A stretch of DNA of 64,000 nucleotides from a virus. The translations under genes and the position numbers were made by a program. Location of the stretch: positions 1 to 64,000 of IMG/VR virus record IMGVR_UViG_3300022865_000557. One strand, written 5' to 3'. Each line of letters starts with the position of its first letter. Positions within the stretch are counted from its first letter, which is position 1. This document shows positions 50,813-59,344 of the stretch, one piece after another. The notes under the pieces are model-generated. The model searched no databases, was not told the DNA's origin, and saw only the letters and a program-made list of their open reading frames with translations.

Positions 50813-51435
50813 ACATATGGCCGAATATTACTTCAGCCAACGACATTCCTGGTTGGACTACGGATGTCCAACATGAACTTTATAAAGATGTAGCTAATCT
50901 TTTGCCCCAAGTTCCTAATGTATTAGAAATAGGATGTGGGTGGGGCAGAAGTACTTGGGCCTGGCTAAATGTTTTGCCATCCGACACTAAGTTCTTCATT
51001 CTTGACACTTTTGGGTTGACCAACGAGTACTTATTTTTTGCATCGAAATTAATTGATAACAAAGAAGAATTTTATCAATATGCTCGATATGTAGAAAAAG
51101 AAAATATCCAACATCGTGACATATTTGATAAAATTATTCAACAACACCCAAAGTTTTATTTGATTGAAAAAATCTGGCAAGAAAATACCATAGACTGGTT
51201 TGGCGGCAAAGATGTTATAACAGATTGGGATTTAGTTTATTACGATGGAGACCATGATTATCAGGCAGTCAAGGATATGCTTAGATTATTTGAACATGTT
51301 CCAGTAGTGTGTGGAGATGATTATGCTCCTGATTTTCAAGGCACTATAGACGCCATAACGGAATATGCTAATGAAAAAACTTGTTCTGTGGAAATATTAC
51401 CAGGACGTTTTTGGATGATAAAAAATGAAGTATGA
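50809..51435 (+). CDS. Class I SAM-dependent methyltransferase-like protein
   Basis: 208 residues. Motif I is VLEIGCGWGRSTWAWL, and DLVYYDGDHDYQAVKDM is the acidic motif of the Methyltransf_24-like group, ending VVCGDDY. Substrate unknown; such proteins in phages often modify sugars. It overlaps the next gene by 11 bp. Confidence 0.75.
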   Translation: MNIWPNITSANDIPGWTTDVQHELYKDVANLLPQVPNVLEIGCGWGRSTWAWLNVLPSDTKFFILDTFGLTNEYLFFASKLIDNKEEFYQYARYVEKENIQHRDIFDKIIQQHPKFYLIEKIWQENTIDWFGGKDVITDWDLVYYDGDHDYQAVKDMLRLFEHVPVVCGDDYAPDFQGTIDAITEYANEKTCSVEILPGRFWMIKNEV

Positions 51436-51937
51436 TAAGTTTGGTGTAGCAGTTGCAGAAGTAGACGAACTATGTGACTTGCTATACAAAAATCCACAAG
51501 CAAGTATAGAACAAATATTTGTAAATGATCCTGCGCAGTTTAACAGTGCAGTTGATAACTTGTTTGCTGGATTTAATAAACTAAAAGAGTACACCAGTAC
51601 AGATTTAGATGTAGAAGAGTTTGATCGAAAGATGCAAGACAGTTGGGATATGCCTGCAGAGTATCTGAACTTGGATATTGCCAAATGGTTAATTGAACAA
51701 TGTAATACAGATCAAGAAGTAGAACGTGTAGGAAAGGAATTGTTGATGTATCAGGAACGTGGTATGTTTGATTTGTTAAAACAAATAAAGTATATCATAG
51801 ACACCTGGAGGAAAAACGATGTTGTTTGGGGAGTGGGCAGAGGTTCAAGTGTAGCCAGTTACGTACTGTATTTGTTAGGCGCCCACAAGATAAACAGTAT
51901 AAAGTATAATCTCGACATCCACGAATTCTTACGGTAA
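51425..51937 (+). CDS. Fragment-like homologue of DNA polymerase III alpha
   Basis: 170 residues. The end, VVWGVGRGSSVASYVLYLLG and then KINSIKYNLDIHEFLR, matches the GRGSAAGSLVAY...IDPI-Y-LLFERFL block of bacterial PolC/DnaE polymerases, stopping where the polymerase would continue to its catalytic Asp motif. The same short gene occurs in T4-like cyanophages, so it is a fixed, reused piece and not a recent pseudogene. It cannot polymerise DNA alone; its role is unknown. Confidence 0.7.
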   Translation: MKYDKFGVAVAEVDELCDLLYKNPQASIEQIFVNDPAQFNSAVDNLFAGFNKLKEYTSTDLDVEEFDRKMQDSWDMPAEYLNLDIAKWLIEQCNTDQEVERVGKELLMYQERGMFDLLKQIKYIIDTWRKNDVVWGVGRGSSVASYVLYLLGAHKINSIKYNLDIHEFLR

Positions 51938-51961
51938 ATATCAGCGCATAAGGAGATAAAA

Positions 51962-52372
51962 ATGCCAAAAGTATACAGAACAGCAAACGGAAAACAAGTT
52001 AACATGGATTCACTGTTGGCTGCAAACGAAAGCGAAATAGCGATAGGCAATATGGGTATCAATGCCAGAGGAGACCAACTGGGCCCAGGTGGTGTAATAG
52101 AAAAAACCAAAGACAAGGTAATGCAGGACTATTACAAATTAAATACGCCTGTAGCAACGGATAATCCTCCACAACCAAAAGAACCTGTAAACAATAAAAA
52201 AGAACTAGTAGATGATTGGGTAGAACCTGCACCAGACGTAACGCCAGAGGAACCCAAAACCAGACCAATGATTAGAGGTAGTCTTGCATCAGCAGTTACA
52301 GAAACTAAAGCAGATCAAGATCTGGTACCAAAGAAACCAGAGCCACCAAAGAAAAAAGTTAGTCGATTTTAA
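51962..52372 (+). CDS. Conserved T4-like marine phage protein
   Basis: 136 residues. MPKVYRTANGKQVNMDSL, then AIGNMGINARGD, is an N-terminus I recognise from cyanophage proteins. The second half is disordered, rich in Pro, Lys and Glu. AAGGAG is 6-7 nt before the ATG and GTAAATA lies further up. Probably a late structural or scaffold-related protein; unproven. Confidence 0.65.
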   Translation: MPKVYRTANGKQVNMDSLLAANESEIAIGNMGINARGDQLGPGGVIEKTKDKVMQDYYKLNTPVATDNPPQPKEPVNNKKELVDDWVEPAPDVTPEEPKTRPMIRGSLASAVTETKADQDLVPKKPEPPKKKVSRF

Positions 52373-52436
52373 GTGAATCTATTACAAACTTACATTAGTT
52401 AAATTTATTACAACATAACTCAATAAGGAAATACAC

Positions 52437-52856
52437 ATGGCAGTAGAGAATCCATTCGATCAAAACATTGGATATCAATTTCGTCTCGACTTCGAAGGCA
52501 AGACAATTAAACCGCTACACAACAATATAATTGTTCGTGATATGAGCTTCGAAGGACGTACACTAGACAGTGGTATTGTGCTATTAGGTGATGACGGCAA
52601 AACAGATGGTATACGTCCACGTTGGGCAAAGGTATATGCTGTGGGCCCAACACAAACAGAGATCACCGTGGGACAGTGGGTACTATTAGAACACGGACGA
52701 TGGAGTCGTGGTATTAAGATTGCAAAAGACGGTGAAGAATTTACTATACGTAGAGCTGATCCAGATGCAATCATGATGGTCAGTGACGAAGAGCCTAATT
52801 CAGAATCAATTGCAAACTCTGTACATGCAGAACGCAAAACTAGAGACTACGCATAG
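52437..52856 (+). CDS. GroES/gp31-like co-chaperonin
   Basis: 139 residues. KPLHNNIIVRDMSFEGRTLDSG (read as KPLHNNIIVRDM, then SFEGR), VLLGDDGK, WAKVYAVGP and VGQWVLLEHGRWSRG follow the GroES order: strand, mobile loop with Ser/Gly-Ile-Val-Leu, then the KVVAVG- and GD-type strands. T4 gp31 replaces GroES so that GroEL can fold the major capsid protein. The mobile-loop residues GIVLL are present. Likely the gp31 counterpart here. Confidence 0.75.
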   Translation: MAVENPFDQNIGYQFRLDFEGKTIKPLHNNIIVRDMSFEGRTLDSGIVLLGDDGKTDGIRPRWAKVYAVGPTQTEITVGQWVLLEHGRWSRGIKIAKDGEEFTIRRADPDAIMMVSDEEPNSESIANSVHAERKTRDYA

Positions 52857-52869
52857 CGTGAGTGGAGCG

Positions 52870-53118
52870 ATGATTATAGATTGGAGTGTAGAAAAGATTA
52901 CACACGAACTTAGGAAATGCAACCGTGCAATGCACGACAAGTATGCAACAGGATTTGAAACTTGGGGTTGCAAACAAGACCTATATCGTGTAAAATTTAT
53001 ACTAGATGAAATGCTAGAAGAAGCGTCCACTTATACTGGAGAACAGGAGTGGCTCGACGAAATGGAAAAGGAAAAAGTATGGCGAACGCTAAAAAAACAA
53101 AACACCCAGACCCGGTAA
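52870..53118 (+). CDS. Small protein of unknown function
   Basis: 82 residues from the ATG at 52870, 13 nt after the co-chaperonin; a longer in-frame start would lie inside that gene. Helical, with Cys in RKCNRAM and WGCKQD. No family recognised. It overlaps the next gene by 40 bp. Confidence 0.5.
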   Translation: MIIDWSVEKITHELRKCNRAMHDKYATGFETWGCKQDLYRVKFILDEMLEEASTYTGEQEWLDEMEKEKVWRTLKKQNTQTR

Positions 53119-53255
53119 AACACAAAAACATCAGTTTTGCTAAAAGCGCAATTAGAATTGTTGCTGGTCTATTCTTGATGAGTGGACAAGTTTGGTGGGC
53201 AGGTGCAGGATTTGTAGTAGCAGAATTATTGGGCGTATATGAGGAAATGGTATAA
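53079..53255 (+). CDS. Small membrane protein
   Basis: 58 residues from the ATG at 53079 with AAGGA upstream; basic N-terminus, then two short hydrophobic stretches (AIRIVAGLFLMSG, WWAGAGFVVAELLGVY). It overlaps both neighbours. No family recognised. Confidence 0.5.
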   Translation: MANAKKTKHPDPVKHKNISFAKSAIRIVAGLFLMSGQVWWAGAGFVVAELLGVYEEMV

Positions 53256-54055
53256 TGCAGTTGGACTTTGGTCTAAAGAAGTGTTATCGCCTCAGTCTTG
53301 AAGACTATGGCTACCCAGGAGACGTTTGCTACTGGCTACGTATGGATCACTTTAAAGACGGCAGTCCAGAATGGCAAGTGCTGTTTGAATACTACATGCG
53401 ACAGCAACATTGGGACAAGTGGATTACTCCTGGCATGACCTGTATTGACATCGGTGGACATAGTGGCGACACTGCTGTACCAATGGCAGTTCTCAGTCGC
53501 GGCACAGTGTTGAGCAGTGAGCCGAATCCAACCATTTATCCATACCTGGAAATGAACTGTAGAATGAATGATCACTTGGCAACTATGATACCAGTTATGG
53601 ATGCAGTGTCTAGTAGTAATGAGGCCATGGTTACTTTTGGTGACCATCAAAACATGATGTGCAATGGAGGAATTGTCAAGCAGGCTGATCTAGGAACACA
53701 GCAGAACATAGATAAGAAAACAGGTGACACAATTCAGGTCAGTACCATGACACTGGAAACAATGCTTAATCAGCATCTAACCAAAGAACAACAAGACGCA
53801 ATTGGATTTATCAAAACAGATACAGAGGGACATGATATCGAAATCATTGCAAGCAGTAGAGATATTCTGTTAAAGTATAAACCTGTGCTGTTCACTGAAT
53901 GGTTTTCGTCATACAGTCCGTGGGCCAGCAAAAAACTGTTTGAAACCATTGAAGATTGTGGATACGTAGCATTCAACCCTGAAACCATGGCAGAAGTAGA
54001 TCCTAGCACACGCACTTGCGAAGACTTGCTCTGCTTACATAAAGATAACTTATGA
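53255..54055 (+). CDS. FkbM-family methyltransferase
   Basis: 266 residues. CIDIGGHSGDTAVPMA is the SAM-binding motif I, SSEPNPTIYPYLEMN the acidic motif II region and FIKTDTEGHDIEII the FkbM-specific KxDxEGxE-like block. FkbM enzymes O-methylate sugars and other hydroxyl groups. Probably modifies a glycan. Coupled to the clamp-loader gene by a 4-bp overlap. Confidence 0.85.
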   Translation: MQLDFGLKKCYRLSLEDYGYPGDVCYWLRMDHFKDGSPEWQVLFEYYMRQQHWDKWITPGMTCIDIGGHSGDTAVPMAVLSRGTVLSSEPNPTIYPYLEMNCRMNDHLATMIPVMDAVSSSNEAMVTFGDHQNMMCNGGIVKQADLGTQQNIDKKTGDTIQVSTMTLETMLNQHLTKEQQDAIGFIKTDTEGHDIEIIASSRDILLKYKPVLFTEWFSSYSPWASKKLFETIEDCGYVAFNPETMAEVDPSTRTCEDLLCLHKDNL

Positions 54056-54972
54056 AAGAACTTTGGACTGAAAAATATAGACCCAACACACTAGATGGTT
54101 ATGTGTTTACTGATCCTAACACCAGGGAACAGATTGAATACATGGTTAAAGAAAAATCAATCCCACACTTGTTGTTGACTGGTCCTGCTGGTACTGGCAA
54201 AACAACACTAGCAAAAATTCTAGTTAACGTGTTGGACATTGATGATTATGACTTCTTACAGGTCAACGCAAGTAGAGACAATGGTGTAGACTTTTTGAAG
54301 AGCAAGATTGAGGGCTTTGTTAGCACACTGCCGTTTGGCGAATTGAAGATTGTGCTGTTAGATGAGGCAGACTATTTGTCGCACAATGCACAAGCAATCT
54401 TGCGTGGACTTATGGAAACATATCAAAGTCAGGCAAGATTTATACTTACTGCCAACTTGGCACACAAGATCATTACGCCACTGAAAAGCAGAAGCACACA
54501 GATTGTTATAGACAAAACAGACACAACAGAGTTTACAACAAGAGCCGCACAGGTACTGTTAGGCGAAGGCGTTGAGTTTGACATCGATACGCTGGACAGC
54601 TATGTAAAAGCAACATATCCAGACTTGCGAAACTGTTTGAAGATGTTACAAATGAACAGTGTAACTGGTAAACTGATTATTAACAACAGCAAGGACAGTG
54701 GCACCGGTGATTACAAACTGGAAGTTGTTGAACTGTTCAAAGCAGGTAAGATTAGAGAAGGCAGGCAGAAACTGTGTGCTAGTGCCAGTGCAGATGAAAT
54801 GGAAGAACTGTTTACTTGGATGTATCAGAACTTGGAACTGTGGAGTGCTACTCCAGAAGGACAAGATGAAGCTATACTGGCAATACGCAAGGGTGCAGTG
54901 AATCACAGTCTGGTTGCAGACTTTGAAATCAATTTAAGTGCAACACTAACGGAATTAGGTCAAATATCATGA
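54052..54972 (+). CDS. Clamp-loader large subunit (T4 gp44/RFC-small-like)
   Basis: 306 residues. LWTEKYRP at the start, Walker A LLTGPAGTGKTTLAK (about 42-56), Walker B IVLLDEADYLS and sensor RFILTANLAHKI are the RFC-type AAA+ signatures. It loads the sliding clamp for the phage polymerase. In T4 it works with gp62, which is usually the next gene; the next gene here does not resemble gp62, so the small subunit is either very divergent or elsewhere. Confidence 0.92.
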   Translation: MKELWTEKYRPNTLDGYVFTDPNTREQIEYMVKEKSIPHLLLTGPAGTGKTTLAKILVNVLDIDDYDFLQVNASRDNGVDFLKSKIEGFVSTLPFGELKIVLLDEADYLSHNAQAILRGLMETYQSQARFILTANLAHKIITPLKSRSTQIVIDKTDTTEFTTRAAQVLLGEGVEFDIDTLDSYVKATYPDLRNCLKMLQMNSVTGKLIINNSKDSGTGDYKLEVVELFKAGKIREGRQKLCASASADEMEELFTWMYQNLELWSATPEGQDEAILAIRKGAVNHSLVADFEINLSATLTELGQIS

Positions 54973-55316
54973 AAGGCATATTTTTAATAGCAAAGTACAC
55001 ACAAAGACCAAAGAATCCTAATATGACACACCTCAAAGGTTATATGCAGGACCCAGGCAACTGGCAATGGGACGAGCAAGTGCAGGTTGCTAACAAGGTT
55101 AGAACCAAAGACCTAATAGGGTCGCAGGTTGTTCTTAATCTAATAGACGGAGAAGTTGTGCGCAACAGTTTAAGCACTACCAAAGACTTTCCGTCCTTGT
55201 TCCAACATTACTATAAAGACTACACGCAGTACATACACGATGCAGTCAAGTCGATCAATCCTAACTTAGAACTAGTAGTACCGGAAGCCCAAGATGAAAA
55301 AGTTGCAACTGAGTGA
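54969..55316 (+). CDS. Conserved marine phage protein of unknown function
   Basis: 115 residues. MTHLKGYMQDPGNWQWDEQV, then FPSLFQHYYKDY, is a pattern I associate with hypothetical proteins of T4-like marine phages. It takes the place that gp62 has in T4 but lacks visible likeness to it. Overlaps gp44 by 4 bp and the cupin gene by 23 bp. Confidence 0.6.
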   Translation: MKGIFLIAKYTQRPKNPNMTHLKGYMQDPGNWQWDEQVQVANKVRTKDLIGSQVVLNLIDGEVVRNSLSTTKDFPSLFQHYYKDYTQYIHDAVKSINPNLELVVPEAQDEKVATE

Positions 55317-55617
55317 TGCTGGTGACAGAGGATGGTTTATTGGGGACTTCGAAAAAGCACTAGTTCGTACAAAGGACTTTGAAGCATGCTGGCAAGAGAA
55401 TCCTGCAGGCAAAGTGGACACTCCGCACAAGCACAAAATAATAACAGAACTACAATTGGTCACTGAAGGACTAATGATAATTAACGATGTAGCGTTCGGT
55501 CCTGGCGATGTTTATCTAAGCGAACCTGGAGAAGAATACAGAGCTTACTACATTAAAGATACCAAAGTAGTAGCAATTAAGTTCCCTAGTATACCCGACG
55601 ATAAATATCTTATATGA
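55294..55617 (+). CDS. Small cupin-like protein
   Basis: 107 residues. DTPHKHKIITELQLVTEG is the cupin motif 1 (His-x-His...Glu) and DVAFGPGDVYLSEPGEEY the second strand pair with the GD turn. Single-domain cupins include isomerases, dioxygenases and binding proteins; the type cannot be told. A GATAAATA box lies in its last codons, 6 nt before the next start. Confidence 0.6.
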   Translation: MKKLQLSDAGDRGWFIGDFEKALVRTKDFEACWQENPAGKVDTPHKHKIITELQLVTEGLMIINDVAFGPGDVYLSEPGEEYRAYYIKDTKVVAIKFPSIPDDKYLI

Positions 55618-55850
55618 GCGACATGTTTAAAGTTATGCGAGCAAAGAAAAAGCGTCCCGTGGACCCTAATGCTCCGCCTCGTCCTAATCTACTAAGTCAA
55701 GATAAAAAACTTAGAGAGCAGGAACAAACAGTGCAACATCTACATTCAGAAGTTTCGTATCTAAAAGATAAACTCAGTAGTTTGGAAATAAAACTACGAA
55801 CTCAAGACAATCTAGTTTCACAAATGCTTTCAAGATTAATGAAGAAATGA
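55614..55850 (+). CDS. Small coiled-coil protein
   Basis: 78 residues. A basic, Pro-rich start (RAKKKRPVDPNAPPRPN) and a C-terminal coiled coil of about 45 residues (EQTVQHLHSEVSYLKDKLSSL...). 4-bp overlaps on both sides. Function unknown. Confidence 0.6.
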   Translation: MSDMFKVMRAKKKRPVDPNAPPRPNLLSQDKKLREQEQTVQHLHSEVSYLKDKLSSLEIKLRTQDNLVSQMLSRLMKK

Positions 55851-56368
55851 ATTCACTTTATATCGATATGGACGGTGTGGTCGCAGACTTTGACCGTTAT
55901 GCACATCAAAAACTAGGAATTGGACCTAGTGAAGGGAAATACCCACAAAACGTGTGGAAAGTACTGATAGAGAACCCTAGACTATATAGGGATTTAAAAC
56001 CCACTCCTTATGCTACAGAATTATACGATTTGTGCCACAAAACAGCAAAAAAACTAGACTATAGGGTCGCTTTTTTAACTGCTATACCCAGGAAGAATGA
56101 TGTACAGTACGCTATGTATGATAAGGTAAACTGGGTCCAAAAGAATTTTCCAGACACTCCTGTGTTCTTTGGACCTTATAGTAGAGACAAACAGAATCAT
56201 TGTCGTACTGGTGACATCTTAATTGACGATAGATCAGATAACATTCAAGAATGGAAAGACGCGGGTGGTGTTGGGATACTGCACAAGGACTACGACGTCA
56301 CTGTTAAAAAACTAAAAGGTTTTGTGGACTTTCATGCACATTTGCCACAAGTCTCGTTGCAACTGTAG
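55847..56368 (+). CDS. 5'(3')-deoxyribonucleotidase (HAD superfamily)
   Basis: 173 residues. YIDMDGVVADFD carries the catalytic Asp pair (D7, D9), LTAIPRKND is motif II and ILIDDRSDNIQEW motif IV, the order of NT5C-type enzymes often found in T4-like phages. It dephosphorylates dNMPs and may tune precursor pools. The 3' end overlaps the convergent radical SAM gene by 37 bp. Confidence 0.82.
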   Translation: MNSLYIDMDGVVADFDRYAHQKLGIGPSEGKYPQNVWKVLIENPRLYRDLKPTPYATELYDLCHKTAKKLDYRVAFLTAIPRKNDVQYAMYDKVNWVQKNFPDTPVFFGPYSRDKQNHCRTGDILIDDRSDNIQEWKDAGGVGILHKDYDVTVKKLKGFVDFHAHLPQVSLQL

Positions 56369-57327
56369 ATCCTACCTTCTTTAATAGAGTCTATCTTCCA
56401 GGACTCTTCAATTTTTATAAACCAGTTAATTGCATTTTCTATGCCAATCTCATTAGCATTATTATTTTCTAATATTTTTCTTAACTGAACGTTACTAGGA
56501 TTGCCTGTGTTGTTACGTGGATAAAACCCTAACCAACAACATGGGTATACTTCCCCGGTTGCTGTTATGTATATTTCGTTATTATTTTTTGCATGACAGT
56601 CAATTATAGGTTTTGTAACTGTTTCGGTTAGTGTAATCTCTGGCAGATCGGTATAGTAAACATGTTGTGCATACAATTCGTCGAAGTCTGTCGAATCACG
56701 ATAATCACCAAGCACATGACTTAATTTACCTTCTCTGTTGAATACTGGTCCTACATTGCGGCCAGCATCAGCCACCCAAAAATGTGCAAAGCCCATATCG
56801 TTTGCTAAGGTTTCAGCTAACTCACGTTGATGGACATTATGATCAAATGGGATCCACGCCCACACAGCACGGCCACCTGCTGATATAAACTTTTTGGCGT
56901 TTTCTAATATCAAGTTAAAGTCTGTATATTGTCTGTACAAGTGATGTGTGTCAGCCAACCCATCAATTCTAAAATCAACAGTAACACCCAGTTCACCCAA
57001 TCGAGTCCACCAATTTGGACGACCACTGGCATTGGTACTGATTTCTATTCTCAGTTTTGGATTTGTTTCTTTAAAGTATTCAACAATAGCAAGTCCATCA
57101 CGTGCGGTTATGAAGTCACCATAGTTGCCGTTGATTAACACATTATCTATTTGTTGTAGAAATTGCGGGGTGAAGATTGTTTTGGCTTGTACCAAAGTCA
57201 TATCTGTCACAGGGTAGGTATCTATTATGTCAACCCCGTGAAAGTTACGGGGGCATTCTGGGCAAGCGGCGTTGCACCTGGTTGATATTTCCAGGTGCAA
57301 ACTCCGTATATCTTTATATTCAATCAT
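56332..57327 (-). CDS. Radical SAM protein 5 with C-terminal SPASM domain
   Basis: 331 residues. The core motif STRCNAACPECPR supplies C18, C22 and C25 right at the N-terminus. The C-terminal third is a SPASM-type region: DCHAKNNNEIYITATGEVYPCCW and then CNETCGKC (given in two parts: YITATGEVYPCCW and CNETCGKC), which should bind one or two auxiliary clusters. This is the usual domain order of peptide-modifying SPASM enzymes, PqqE included, unlike the other four in this window. Overall likeness to PqqE is not strong enough to name it so. A CATAAATA box lies 6 nt before its ATG. Confidence 0.85.
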   Translation of the reverse strand: MIEYKDIRSLHLEISTRCNAACPECPRNFHGVDIIDTYPVTDMTLVQAKTIFTPQFLQQIDNVLINGNYGDFITARDGLAIVEYFKETNPKLRIEISTNASGRPNWWTRLGELGVTVDFRIDGLADTHHLYRQYTDFNLILENAKKFISAGGRAVWAWIPFDHNVHQRELAETLANDMGFAHFWVADAGRNVGPVFNREGKLSHVLGDYRDSTDFDELYAQHVYYTDLPEITLTETVTKPIIDCHAKNNNEIYITATGEVYPCCWLGFYPRNNTGNPSNVQLRKILENNNANEIGIENAINWFIKIEESWKIDSIKEGRIYSCNETCGKCA

Positions 57328-57333
57328 TCATGA

Positions 57334-57341
57334 TATTTATG
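57334..57341 (-). promoter_or_regulatory. T4-type late promoter CATAAATA
   Basis: Minus-strand CATAAATA 6 nt before the ATG of radical SAM protein 5. Confidence 0.5.
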
Positions 57342-57347
57342 ATGTAG

Positions 57348-58079
57348 TTACTCCTCTCCGTATAATCTAAGAACTTCAGCCACAGCAGGATGTCTACGTA
57401 CATCCGTTACTGCAAACTCTACACCAGCAATATATCGACTTTTAAAGTTTGTCATTAAACTTTGAAAATCCAATAATCCGTTGTCCTTGGCCCTACGGTC
57501 GGCCTGCTGTGTGTCACCTGTTACAACCATCTTAGAGTTCTCACCTAAACGAGTCAACAGCATCTTCATCTGACTTGGTGTCGCGTTTTGCATTTCGTCT
57601 GCAATAATCCACGAGTTTTTAAATGTCCGTCCTCGCATGTATGCTAGTGGAGCAATCTCTATATACTTTTCTTCTAGCAAACGGGCTACCTCTTGTGGTC
57701 TGTAATACTCTTCTATAATATCAAAAATTGGCCTTGTCCACGGCTCCATTTTTTGGTCCAGTGTGCCTGGTAAGAATCCATGTTGCTCATCATCAACACC
57801 AACTGCTGGTCTTGTTATAAGAATTTTGGAACACTCACCTGCTCTGAATGCTTTTAGTGCGGCCAATACTGCTAACATGGTTTTGCCTGTACCAGCAGGG
57901 CCTGACGCAAATACTATTAGACGTTGGTCGTTTTCTAATAGATCTACATATTTTTCTTGGTTAAGTGATTTGGGGACTAACTGTATAGGACTTTTTCTTT
58001 TTTGATATGACTTGTAATCATTACTTTTGGTATTTGTTACTACCTCTAATTGTACTGCCTTGCGACGTTGTTTACTCAA
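57348..58079 (-). CDS. phoH: PhoH-like ATPase
   Basis: 243 residues from a TTG at 58079 with AAGGAGG 6 nt upstream. Walker A FASGPAGTGKTMLA, RPAVGVDDEQHGFLPG, and WIIADEMQNATPSQMKMLLTR are PhoH family signatures. PhoH is a P-loop RNA/NTP-binding protein that is very common in marine phages and linked to phosphate stress in bacteria; its job in infection is unsettled. It stands upstream of radical SAM protein 5 on the minus strand, with 20 bp between them. Confidence 0.93.
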   Translation of the reverse strand: MSKQRRKAVQLEVVTNTKSNDYKSYQKRKSPIQLVPKSLNQEKYVDLLENDQRLIVFASGPAGTGKTMLAVLAALKAFRAGECSKILITRPAVGVDDEQHGFLPGTLDQKMEPWTRPIFDIIEEYYRPQEVARLLEEKYIEIAPLAYMRGRTFKNSWIIADEMQNATPSQMKMLLTRLGENSKMVVTGDTQQADRRAKDNGLLDFQSLMTNFKSRYIAGVEFAVTDVRRHPAVAEVLRLYGEE

Positions 58080-58200
58080 TCTAACCTCCTTGTTGCTTGA
58101 AATGTATGGGTTACGGTGTCCGGCCCATAAAAATATTTAACAGTTAGATTTTTTTATTTAATACTACTACATAATAATTTAATTCCTGTATAAGTAACGA

Positions 58201-58725
58201 TCACTCACTTGTCCAGACTGCATAGATTCTATTCTTATATCCACTGTCTCGTTTACACACTTCTACACGATAGCCCCATTGCGGCGCCATTAGATAGTGA
58301 TCTACTTCACGCCAAGGATAAAACTGTATCTGGTATTGCATTTGGTTATTGTGGTCGTAGTTGCCAGGATTACACCGCCAGTATATTCTGGACTTGGGTT
58401 TCATTAGCCGCATGATTCTGCCAATCTGATATTCTACCACAGTTTTATCGCCAAAGTTTAAACTGCCCAAACAGAATGCAACATCAAAGCGTTGATCTGT
58501 ATCAAAGAATTCTATTTGTTCTTTGTGGTCTGCGGCATCATTTGCAGGGTCAATACCCACTATGTTTTTAATTAGGTCTTTGTATGGATGATATCCGCAA
58601 CCTACGTCAAGTACCCATTCATCGGCTTGTATTTCATTTGCCAAGTTAAAACCTGTTTCACCAAAGCCTGATGTGCTGGGTTTCCAAACTGACGCAAAAT
58701 ATTCGTTAAGTAATTTTTGATTCAT
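58201..58725 (-). CDS. Class I SAM-dependent methyltransferase
   Basis: 174 residues from the ATG at 58725; a TTG two codons up is possible. WVLDVGCGYHPYKDLI is motif I, VGIDPAND motif II, and FDVAFCLGSLNFGD the later acidic strand. Such short methyltransferases are frequent in cyanophages. Substrate unknown. The 120-bp gap to PhoH is AT-rich with no clear signal. Confidence 0.8.
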   Translation of the reverse strand: MNQKLLNEYFASVWKPSTSGFGETGFNLANEIQADEWVLDVGCGYHPYKDLIKNIVGIDPANDAADHKEQIEFFDTDQRFDVAFCLGSLNFGDKTVVEYQIGRIMRLMKPKSRIYWRCNPGNYDHNNQMQYQIQFYPWREVDHYLMAPQWGYRVEVCKRDSGYKNRIYAVWTSE

Positions 58726-58753
58726 TGACAATCCTTGATAATTACAGTATACT
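58725..58753 (+). promoter_or_regulatory. Sigma70-type promoter, predicted leaderless
   Basis: TTGACA (58725-58730), 17-bp spacer, TATACT (58748-58753), 6 nt before the ATG at 58760. It heads the gene cluster that runs to the window end. Confidence 0.72.
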
Positions 58754-58759
58754 TATATT

Positions 58760-59344
58760 ATGATAATACCTGAACACATATTCTTTACTGGTGTACCCGG
58801 ATCCCGTTGGAGTGGTATAGCACAAACTATTGAAACCATACCTGGATTTAATACCAGTGACCGTACCCCAGAACGATCATACGACCATCATGCTTACAGT
58901 GGGCACAAAGGTGCATACTTTGGCAAGGGCATGGAGTTTGACGCTAATCTTAATAGAGGTATAGACTACATAAACCAAGCGTGGCCAGAACCCGGAGGCC
59001 ACAAGTTAGTTAAGAGTCATAACTGGGCGTATTTTGCAAGATGGCTTAAAATTAACCATCCGCACAGTTGGGTAATGCTGGTATATAGATCAGACTTAGC
59101 CAGTTACACTTGGTGGCACGAAGCAGGTGGCTTCCAGATAAAGTACCCTTGCTACGATTGGTACGAAAACAGTGCTAAGATGATGATGGAAATACAGAAA
59201 CAAAATACAGGTATCTTAGAATATGCATACGAAGCAGGTGCAACATGGGAATACTTTACTCCAGACTGGATTGAACGTGAGTTTGGACATGCTGTTGACG
59301 TTCCTACTATACACAAAGACATATTGGTAACTATAATAAAATGA
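58760..59344 (+). CDS. Sulfotransferase-like P-loop protein
   Basis: 194 residues. IFFTGVPGSRWSGIAQTI is the PAPS-binding P-loop (G-x-P/R-x-S/G-x-x-S) and SWVMLVYRSDLASYTWW the 3'-phosphate-binding region with Arg-Ser. Related proteins are common in T4-like marine phages. It may sulfate a surface sugar, although the exact donor is unproven. Coupled to the next gene by a 4-bp overlap. Confidence 0.7.
   Translation: MIIPEHIFFTGVPGSRWSGIAQTIETIPGFNTSDRTPERSYDHHAYSGHKGAYFGKGMEFDANLNRGIDYINQAWPEPGGHKLVKSHNWAYFARWLKINHPHSWVMLVYRSDLASYTWWHEAGGFQIKYPCYDWYENSAKMMMEIQKQNTGILEYAYEAGATWEYFTPDWIEREFGHAVDVPTIHKDILVTIIK

Noticed and set aside
51425-51937. Pseudogene of DNA polymerase III
   Set aside because: The frame is intact, starts cleanly, and the same short form is kept in other marine phages.
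54969-55316. Clamp-loader small subunit gp62
   Set aside because: The position after gp44 fits, but the sequence does not resemble gp62 and matches hypothetical marine phage proteins instead.
56332-57327. Naming radical SAM protein 5 as PqqE, partner of the phage PqqA
   Set aside because: It has the right domain order (core, then SPASM), but the sequence around the core (STRCNAACPECPR) and its length do not match PqqE closely enough, and it is 30 kb from pqqA.
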